In this document: positions 57,817-64,000 of the stretch, piece after piece | Layout of the letters: every line of letters begins with the position of its first letter | Numbering within the stretch: position 1 is the stretch's first letter | Origin: Demequina litoralis | GTDB taxonomy: Bacteria > Actinomycetota > Actinomycetes > Actinomycetales > Demequinaceae | Direction of reading: 5' to 3' | DNA length: 64,000 nt | Assembly (NCBI RefSeq): GCF_030418455.1 | Contig: NZ_JAUHPW010000009.1 | Location: 62,001 to 126,000, forward strand | The notes under the pieces: model-generated | The model's database searches: none | Seen by the model: only the letters and a program-made list of their open reading frames with translations | Told to the model about the DNA's origin: nothing | Translations under genes and position numbers: made by a program

Positions 57817-60014
57817 CGTGCCGCTCCTTCCAGCTCTGACGCGGGCCGCAGCCGGTGGGCGGCGCGGATCTCGACCGCCGTGACCTTGAACTCGGGCATC
57901 GACGACGTCGGGTCGGTGACGTCGTTGGTGAGGCGGTTGGCGCTGCCTGCGCCCGCCCAGTGGAACGGCATGAAGACCGTGTCGGTGCGGATGTCGGTGG
58001 TGAGGCGCACCCGCGCCATCGCCTCCCCGCGCGCGGTGGCGAGGAAGGCCACCGCGCCCTCGGTGAGCCCGTACCGCTCGGCGAGCAGCGGGTGCATCTC
58101 GACGAAGGCCTCGGGCTGGGCCTGCGCCAGCTCCTTGACGCGACGGGTCTGCGCGCCCGACTGGTAGTGCTGGAGGACGCGCCCTGTGACCAGGTAGGTC
58201 GCCATGCCCGGGCGCACGTCGTCGGCGGGGCCGCGGTGAGCGACCGCGATCATGCGCGCGCGGCCGGAGGGCGTGGGGAAGGACTCGAGGAACGGGCGGG
58301 GCGTCCCGGGGTGGGCGGACTCCCCCGGCGCCGAGGCGGGGCAGGGCCAGAACAGCTCCTCGCCCGCGTCGAGGCGGGCGTAGGTGATGCCCGAGTAGTC
58401 GGCCTTGCCGCCCGCGGAGGCGCGGGCCATCTCGTCGAACATCGTCTCGGCGTCGTCGCTGAAGAGCGCACCACAGCCGAGGCGGGCCGCGAGCTCGCGG
58501 AGGATCCACAGCTCGGAGCGGGCCTCGCCGGGAGCCGCGACGGCCGCGCGGCGGCGGATGATGCGGCCCTCGAGGTTGGTCATGGTGCCGTCCTCCTCGG
58601 CCCACTGCGTGACGGGGAGGACGACGTCCGCGAGCATCGCGGTCTCCGACGGCACGAGGTCGCACACGACGAGCAGGTCGAGCGCCCGCAGCCTCTCCTC
58701 GACGGCGGTCGCGTTCGGCGCGCTCACCACGACGTTGCTGCCGTGCACCAGCAGCGCGCGGGGCCCGTCGGCCGTGCCGAGCGAGGACAGCAGCTGGACC
58801 GCGGGCACGCCCGGGCCGGGGATGACCGCCGGGTCGACACCCCACACGGAGGCGACGTGCGCGCGGGCGGCCGGGTCCGTGATCATGCGGTAGCCGGGCA
58901 GCTGGTCCGACTTCTGCCCGTGCTCGCGGCCGCCCTGGCCGTTGCCCTGCCCGGTGACGGGGCCGTAGCCCGAGCCCTCGCGGCCGATGAGCCCGAGCGC
59001 GAGCGCGAGGTTGATCGCCGCATTCACGCAGTCCGTGCCCTGCGCCATCTGCTCGACCCCGCGACCGGTGAGGATGTACGCCCCCCGGCCGCCGCGCGAG
59101 GGGGATGCGGCGGCCAGGAGGCGTGCGACCTCGCGGAGCGTGTCCGCGGGGACGCCGGTCGCGGCCTCGGCGCGCTCGGGCCACCACTGCGCCACCGAGC
59201 GGCGCACGTCGTCGAGGCCCTCGACCCGGTCCGCGAGGTAGGCGTCGTCCTGCAGGCCCTCGGCGAGCACGATGTGCAGCAGCGCGAGGAGCACGACCAT
59301 GTCGGAGCCGGGCACGGCGGCGAGGTGGACGCCCGCGCCGTCGCGGGCGAGCTTCGCGGTGACGGTCTCGCGCGGGTCCAGGACCACGAGGCCGCCGCGC
59401 TCGCGCACGCCCGCGAGGTGCTGGACGAAGGGCGGCATCGTCACGCCCATGTTGGAGCCGAGGACGAGGACGGCGTCCGCGCCGCCGAGGTCGGCGAGCG
59501 GGAAGGCGAGGCCGCGGTCCATGCCGAGCGCGCGGTTCGAGGCCGCGGCGGCAGACGACATGCAGAAGCGGCCGTTGTAGTCGATGAGGCGCGTGCCGAG
59601 CGCGAGGCGGGCGAACTTGCCGAGCGCGTAGGCCTTCTCGTTCGTCAGCCCGCCGCCGCCGAAGACGGCCACCGCATCGTCCCCCGACTCGGCCTGGAGG
59701 TCGCGGACGCGGCCCGCCACGAGGTCGAGCGCGTCGTCCCAGCCGGCCTCGCGGAAGCCGCCGTCGGCGGTGCGGATCAGCGGCGTGGTGATCCGGTCCG
59801 AGGCCCGCAGCACCTCCGCCGAGGTCCAGCCCTTCTGGCACAGGCCTCCGCGATTCGTGGGGAACTCCCGCCCCGCCACGGCGACCGGGAGGCGCTCTCC
59901 CGGCGTCGCGGTGAGCGTCTGCGCGCACTGCAGCGCGCAGTAGGGGCAGTGGGTGGCCGCGGCGGCGCCGGGGAGGGGTCCCGGCGCCACCGCGTCCTGC
60001 TGGGGGGTCGTCAC
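57813..60014 (-). CDS. nasC: Assimilatory nitrate reductase, catalytic molybdenum subunit
   Basis: 733 residues. The N-terminal [4Fe-4S] ligands are CPYCALQC and a later Cys in NRGGLCQKG. The molybdopterin oxidoreductase core carries bis-MGD contacts such as the GQGNGQGGREHGQKSDQLPG stretch and the C-terminal dinucleotide-binding domain (about 620-730, from YLVTGRVLQHYQSGAQT). There is no C-terminal BFD domain, which fits use of the separate reductase downstream. GTG 60014 follows narK by one base. A copy of the ten-base word is at 59673. Confidence 0.94.
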   Translation of the reverse strand: MTTPQQDAVAPGPLPGAAAATHCPYCALQCAQTLTATPGERLPVAVAGREFPTNRGGLCQKGWTSAEVLRASDRITTPLIRTADGGFREAGWDDALDLVAGRVRDLQAESGDDAVAVFGGGGLTNEKAYALGKFARLALGTRLIDYNGRFCMSSAAAASNRALGMDRGLAFPLADLGGADAVLVLGSNMGVTMPPFVQHLAGVRERGGLVVLDPRETVTAKLARDGAGVHLAAVPGSDMVVLLALLHIVLAEGLQDDAYLADRVEGLDDVRRSVAQWWPERAEAATGVPADTLREVARLLAAASPSRGGRGAYILTGRGVEQMAQGTDCVNAAINLALALGLIGREGSGYGPVTGQGNGQGGREHGQKSDQLPGYRMITDPAARAHVASVWGVDPAVIPGPGVPAVQLLSSLGTADGPRALLVHGSNVVVSAPNATAVEERLRALDLLVVCDLVPSETAMLADVVLPVTQWAEEDGTMTNLEGRIIRRRAAVAAPGEARSELWILRELAARLGCGALFSDDAETMFDEMARASAGGKADYSGITYARLDAGEELFWPCPASAPGESAHPGTPRPFLESFPTPSGRARMIAVAHRGPADDVRPGMATYLVTGRVLQHYQSGAQTRRVKELAQAQPEAFVEMHPLLAERYGLTEGAVAFLATARGEAMARVRLTTDIRTDTVFMPFHWAGAGSANRLTNDVTDPTSSMPEFKVTAVEIRAAHRLRPASELEGAAR

Positions 60015-60015
60015 G

Positions 60016-61416
60016 TCAGACGTTCCTCATCGTCGCGCCCTTGCGCAGGTAGAACACCCACGTGATGGCGGCCATCGCGAGGAACACCCCGACGTAGATC
60101 TGGAGGGCCGGGACGATGGTGCCCGACATCTCCTTCGAGATCTTGTAGATGAACGGGATCGCGAAGCCGCCGAAGGCGCCCACCGCGGAGATGATGCCGA
60201 CCGCGCCCGCCGCCTGCCGCTTGAAGTCGAGGCGGCTCGCGTCGGTGTCCTGGCCCTTGCTCGCGTGCAGCCGGCCGAAGATCGACGGGATCATGCGGTA
60301 CGTCGAGCCGTTGCCGATGCCGGTCGCGGCGAAGAGCACCATGAAGCTCACGAAGAACAGCGCGAGCGACTCGTTCTGGACTCCCACCACCGCGGTCGCG
60401 CCCGCCGCCGCCATCACGAGGAACGAGGCGATGGTGACGATGGAGCCGCCGATGCGGTCAGCGAGCTTGCCGCCGTAGGGGCGCGAGAGCGATCCGATGA
60501 GCGCCCCCAGGAAGCCCCAGCCCAGGGCGATGTCGGCGCGCTCGAAGACCACCGTGAGCAGCGTGGGGAACGCGGCCGAGTAGCCGATGAACGAGCCGAA
60601 GGTGCCGATGTAGAGGAAGGCCATCAGCCAGGTGTGGCCGTGCTGGAGCGAGGCCGCCGTGGGCTTGGGGTCCGCCTTCGCCTCGCGCAGGTTGTCCATG
60701 AAGAGGAACGCGAGGATCGCGGAGGCGAGCGCGAGGGGCACGTACACGAGACCCGCGGCGGACAGCCCGAGCGCGCCGATGCCGATGACGACCGGCACGA
60801 GCTTCTGCGCCACGGCGACGCCGATGTTGCCGCCCGCGGCGTTGAGCCCGAGCGCCCAGCCCTTCGCCTTGTCGGGGTAGAAGAACGAGATGTTGGACAT
60901 CGAGGAGGCGAAGTTGCCGCCGCCGAAGCCCGCCGTCGCGGCGATCGCGACGAGCACGCCGAAGGGCGTCTCCGGGTTCTGGACGACCCATGCGAGGCCG
61001 AGGGTCGGGATCAGCAGCAGGAGGGCCGAGATGACGGTCCAGTTGCGGCCGCCGAAGATCGGCACCGCGAAGGTGTACGGCACGCGCAGGAACGCGCCGA
61101 CCCCGGAGGCGACGGCGAGGAGCGTGAAGCCCTGGCTCGCGGTGAGGGCCCAGCCGTTGGCGCCGGCGGCGACGAGCTCGCCCGTGGCGGCGTCGAACGT
61201 GCCGTACATGCGCACGACGACGATCGACCACAGCAGCCACACGGAGAACCCGATGTGCTCGGCGACGATGGAGAACACGAGGTTGCGGAACGCGATGGAC
61301 TTGCCGCGGGCCTCCCAGAACAGCTCGTTCTCGGGCTCCCAGCGCTCGATCCACCGGCCCTTGCCGATGACGCCGGGCTCGACGGCCTCGACGGTGGTCT
61401 TGTCGGAGATGGTCAT
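60016..61416 (-). CDS. narK: NarK/NasA-type nitrate/nitrite MFS transporter
   Basis: 466 residues with about twelve membrane helices. The nitrate signature GFGGGNFASSMSNISFFYP is present, along with a second glycine-rich signature in ATGIGNGSTYRMIPSIF. An N-terminal cytoplasmic tail of about 35 residues precedes helix 1. ATG 61416 has a GGGAGGG site. It is the first gene of the long minus-strand run, providing nitrate import before reduction by NasC and NirBD. The upstream region is described separately. Confidence 0.93.
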   Translation of the reverse strand: MTISDKTTVEAVEPGVIGKGRWIERWEPENELFWEARGKSIAFRNLVFSIVAEHIGFSVWLLWSIVVVRMYGTFDAATGELVAAGANGWALTASQGFTLLAVASGVGAFLRVPYTFAVPIFGGRNWTVISALLLLIPTLGLAWVVQNPETPFGVLVAIAATAGFGGGNFASSMSNISFFYPDKAKGWALGLNAAGGNIGVAVAQKLVPVVIGIGALGLSAAGLVYVPLALASAILAFLFMDNLREAKADPKPTAASLQHGHTWLMAFLYIGTFGSFIGYSAAFPTLLTVVFERADIALGWGFLGALIGSLSRPYGGKLADRIGGSIVTIASFLVMAAAGATAVVGVQNESLALFFVSFMVLFAATGIGNGSTYRMIPSIFGRLHASKGQDTDASRLDFKRQAAGAVGIISAVGAFGGFAIPFIYKISKEMSGTIVPALQIYVGVFLAMAAITWVFYLRKGATMRNV

Positions 61417-61600
61417 GGTCCCTCCCGGGGGACTGATGTCCGACCGGGGCGGGCGCCCCGACGGGGAATCGGACGCTTCCGAAGGTAGGGAGGGAAGGTT
61501 TCGCCTGACGTCACGCCCTGTGAAACGTGGGATAACTCTTTCTCACCTCACGGAGCGCTGCCCCGTGAAGTGGTTCACAGCGTGACGGGCGGGCCGTGAA
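61417..61600 (-). promoter_or_regulatory. Control region of the narK-moaD run, with a possible GlnR/NnaR-type site
   Basis: No gene is seen in 61417-61731. Around 61510-61536 the plus strand reads GTCAC, then GAAAC, then ATAAC at roughly 11-12-base steps, loosely like tandem GlnR half-sites. A TACCTT hexamer near 61487 on the minus strand could be a -10. GTGA/TTCAC words recur near 61565-61580. The assignment is weak. Confidence 0.35.
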
Positions 61601-61647
61601 GAAGGCCATCTACCAGGGACGATGCTTCGAGCCGGCGGCGTGGCTCG

Positions 61648-61711
61648 GTGGCACCGGGTGCCACACGCGGTAGGGTCGCGGGCGTCGGCATCGGCGTCGG
61701 CGTCGCGACCC
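61648..61711 (-). terminator. Two hairpins after hemL
   Basis: GTGGCAC-CGG-GTGCCAC (61648-61664) is perfect. GGGTCGCG (61673-61680) and CGCGACCC (61704-61711) enclose a GCCGAC-type repeat. Both lie just beyond the hemL stop. No long U run is seen, so termination is plausible but not certain. Confidence 0.5.
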
Positions 61712-61731
61712 GGGACCGGCCGCACGCCGCG

Positions 61732-63045
61732 TCAGACGCGCGCGGCGACCTCCGCGTCGGCCCAGTGCGCGACCGTCGAGACGATGTGGCGGACGTCGTT
61801 GACCGAGTGCGCGGCCGACACGAACCACGCCTCGTAGGCGCTCGGCGGCAGCGCGACGCCCTCACGGCGGAGCGCGTGGAACAGGCGCGCGAAGGCCGCC
61901 GTGTCCTGGCGCGACACCTCGTCGAAGGTGACGGGCGCCTCGTCCAGGCCCAGGAAGACCGAGAAGAGCGTGCCCGCGCGTCCGACGGCGTGGGTGATGC
62001 CGCGCTCGGTCAGCGCACCCGAGACGCCGTCCGCGAGCGACGAGGCGATGCGTGCCACGTGGGCGTGCACATCGTCGTCGAGCAGGCGCATCGTCGCGAG
62101 GCCCGCGGCGACGGCCACGGGGTTCCCGGACAGGGTGCCCGCCTGGTAGACCGGGCCCAGCGGCGCGAGCTGCTCCATGAGGTCGCGGCGGCCGCCGAGC
62201 GCGGCGACCGGCAGGCCGCCGCCGATGACCTTGCCGAAGGTCACCAGGTCGGGCGTCCACGGGTCGAGCCCCGCGGCCAGGTCGTGGTCGCGCTCGATGC
62301 CCCAGCAGCCCGCGGGGCCCGCGCGGAAGCCGGTGAGCACCTCGTCGAGGATCATCACCGCGCCCTCGTTGCGGCACAGCGTCGAGATGAGGCGGTTGAA
62401 GCCCGCGGGCGGCTGGATCACGCCCATGTTGGCGGGCGCCGCCTCGACGATGACGCCGGCGATCTCGGCGCCGTGCTCGGCGAACGCGTCGGTGAGCGCG
62501 GCCTCGTCGCCGTACGGAAGGACCAGGGTGTCCTGCGCGGCGCCGGGGGTCACGCCCGCGGAGTCCGGGACGCCCGCGGTGGCGAGGCCCGAGCCCGCGG
62601 CGACCAGCAGCGCGTCCGAGTGGCCGTGGTAGCAGCCGGCGAACTTCACGATGCGGGTGCGGCCCGTCGCGGCGCGCGCGAGGCGGATCGCGGTCATGGT
62701 GGCCTCGGTGCCCGTGGACACGAGGCGCACGCGCTCGGCGGGCGCGTAGCGGTCGCGGATGATCTCGGCGAGCTCGACCTCGGCCTCGGTGGTCGCGCCG
62801 AAGGACAGGCCCTTGGCCGCCGCGGCCTGCACCGCGGCCACGACCTCGGGCTTCGCGTGGCCCAGGATCGCGGGGCCCCAGGAGGCGACGAGGTCGATCA
62901 TCTCGCGGCCGTCCGCGTCGACGATGCGGCTGCCGTGGGCCTCCGCGATCGGGACGGGCTCTCCCCCGACGCCGTTCCAGGCGCGCACGGGCGAGTTCAC
63001 GCCGCCGGGCAGGATCGCGCGGGCGCGCTCCGAGTACGAGGACAC
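61732..63045 (-). CDS. hemL: Glutamate-1-semialdehyde 2,1-aminomutase
   Basis: 437 residues. A PLP enzyme making 5-aminolevulinate in the C5 pathway. It has the PLP lysine in LVTFGKVIGGGLPVAAL (about residue 265) and LDEVLTGFRAG. The N-terminal block ILPGGVNSPVRAWNGVGGEP is typical. GTG 63045 directly follows the hemB stop TAA, so the two are co-transcribed. Heme and siroheme share the pathway that begins here. Confidence 0.96.
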   Translation of the reverse strand: MSSYSERARAILPGGVNSPVRAWNGVGGEPVPIAEAHGSRIVDADGREMIDLVASWGPAILGHAKPEVVAAVQAAAAKGLSFGATTEAEVELAEIIRDRYAPAERVRLVSTGTEATMTAIRLARAATGRTRIVKFAGCYHGHSDALLVAAGSGLATAGVPDSAGVTPGAAQDTLVLPYGDEAALTDAFAEHGAEIAGVIVEAAPANMGVIQPPAGFNRLISTLCRNEGAVMILDEVLTGFRAGPAGCWGIERDHDLAAGLDPWTPDLVTFGKVIGGGLPVAALGGRRDLMEQLAPLGPVYQAGTLSGNPVAVAAGLATMRLLDDDVHAHVARIASSLADGVSGALTERGITHAVGRAGTLFSVFLGLDEAPVTFDEVSRQDTAAFARLFHALRREGVALPPSAYEAWFVSAAHSVNDVRHIVSTVAHWADAEVAARV

Positions 63046-64000
63046 TTAGTTCTCCTTGAGCCAGGCGGCGAGCTCGAGCGCCGCGTAGGTGACGACGATG
63101 TCGGCGCCGGCACGGCGCATCGACGTGAGGGCCTCGAGGTGCGAGGCGCGGCGGTCCAGCCAGCCCTGGGCGGCGGCCGCCTCGATCTGGGCGTACTCGC
63201 CCGACACGTGGTAGGCCGCGACCGGCACGCGCGACTGCGCGGCGACCTCGGCGACGACGTCCAGGTAGGGCAGCGCGGGCTTGACCATCACCATGTCCGC
63301 GCCCTCGAGCTCGTCGAGCTCGGCCTCGTGGAGGCCCTCGCGGCCGTTGGCCGGGTCGAGCTGGTACGTGCGGCGGTCGCCCTGCAGCTGGCTGTCGACG
63401 GCCTCGCGGAAGGGCCCGTAGAACGCCGAGGCGTACTTCGCGGCGTACGCGAGCAGCGCGGTGTCCGTGAACCCCTCCGCCTCGAGGACCTCGCGCACCG
63501 CCGCGACCTGGTGGTCCATCATCCCGCTGAGCCCCAGCACGTGGGCGCCCGCGCGGGCCTGCGCGAGCCCCATCGCGGCGTAGACCTCGTTGGTCGCGTC
63601 GTTGTCGACCCGGCCCGCACCGTCGAGGACGCCGCAGTGGCCGTGGTCGGTGAACTCGTCGAGGCACAGGTCCGCCATGATCACGAGGCGGTCGCCGGCG
63701 GCCTCGGCCGCGAGGCCGATCGCGCGGTTGAGGATGCCGTCCGGGTCGACCGCGCCCGAGCCCCGCGCGTCGCGCACGGACGGGATCGCGAACAGCATGA
63801 GGCCGCCGATGCCGGCCTCGATCGCGTCCTGGACCAGGCCCGGCACCGCGTCGAGCGGGTGCTGGGACACGCCCGGCAGCGACGTGATGGGGCGCTCCTC
63901 GGCGAGGTCCTCGTGGATGAAGACCGGCAGCACCAGCTCGGCGGGATGCGGGCGCACCTCGCGCACGAGGCGGCGCATCGCGGGCGTGGTGCGCAGGCGG
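63046..64000 (-). CDS. hemB: Delta-aminolevulinic acid dehydratase, start outside the window
   Basis: At least 318 codons are visible. The reading at the window edge (RLRTTPAMRRLV) is already inside the conserved N-terminus, so the true start lies beyond 64000. Metal-binding Cys residues are in DLCLDEFTDHGHCGV, and the Schiff-base lysines in AYAAKYASAFYGPFR and MVMVKPALPYLD. It condenses two 5-aminolevulinates to porphobilinogen. It is followed immediately by hemL. Confidence 0.95.
   Translation of the reverse strand, partial: RLRTTPAMRRLVREVRPHPAELVLPVFIHEDLAEERPITSLPGVSQHPLDAVPGLVQDAIEAGIGGLMLFAIPSVRDARGSGAVDPDGILNRAIGLAAEAAGDRLVIMADLCLDEFTDHGHCGVLDGAGRVDNDATNEVYAAMGLAQARAGAHVLGLSGMMDHQVAAVREVLEAEGFTDTALLAYAAKYASAFYGPFREAVDSQLQGDRRTYQLDPANGREGLHEAELDELEGADMVMVKPALPYLDVVAEVAAQSRVPVAAYHVSGEYAQIEAAAAQGWLDRRASHLEALTSMRRAGADIVVTYAALELAAWLKEN

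Overview
The window is 64 kb of very GC-rich DNA (roughly 72% by eye). Gene order, GTG starts, short stop/start overlaps (ATGA or GTGA) and the protein families point to a chromosome segment of an actinobacterium, probably of the Micrococcales type (Cellulomonas- or Demequina-like; inferred, not proven). No tRNA, rRNA, CRISPR array, phage or intact transposon was seen.

Left part (1-31.8 kb). This is a classic actinobacterial housekeeping backbone on the minus strand: leuS-degV-comEA-comEC-holA, lepA-hemW, hrcA-dnaJ-rsmE-HIT-phoH-ybeY-corC-era, then leuA and recO. Insertions interrupt it. One is a TetR regulon of three small transcription units sharing a palindromic operator, placed around leuA. 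Another is an internally duplicated lipoprotein. A pair of DUF4870 membrane proteins and an acyltransferase/SGNH gene follow. A c-di-GMP gene overlaps a PemK-like gene, and a degenerate EAL gene lies on the other side of rpsT. leuA has a leader peptide with three Leu codons and an RNA fold that would hide its ribosome binding site.

Middle part (31.8-39.4 kb). This is cell-surface and uncharacterised material: a remnant of a repeat protein, a secreted CAP-domain protein, a secreted SLH-SH3-VanY peptidase, a three-gene operon (circularly permuted ATP-grasp, alpha-E, transglutaminase), and a PH-domain membrane protein.

Right part (39.4-61.4 kb). Two arms converge and together supply nitrate assimilation. 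The plus arm holds a molybdate-type regulator, modABC, mogA, moaE and moaA. The minus arm is one long overlapping run: narK, nasC, a flavoprotein reductase, nirB, nirD, siroheme synthase, a HemD/winged-helix regulator of NnaR type, a sirohydrochlorin chelatase, a MoeB/ThiF-like E1, moeA, moaC, mobA, DUF6457 and moaD. Nitrate uptake and reduction, molybdenum cofactor and siroheme synthesis are therefore encoded side by side. Where the arms meet there is a GyrI-like gene and a frameshifted DUF222/HNH endonuclease. hemL and the start of hemB (heme synthesis) close the window.

The most unusual signal is not a gene. The ten-base word CGCATCGTCC / GGACGATGCG occurs at least 36 times exactly, on both strands, in genes (several reading frames) and between genes. 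Base composition alone predicts fewer than one copy. It behaves like an uptake, recombination or methylation signal word.
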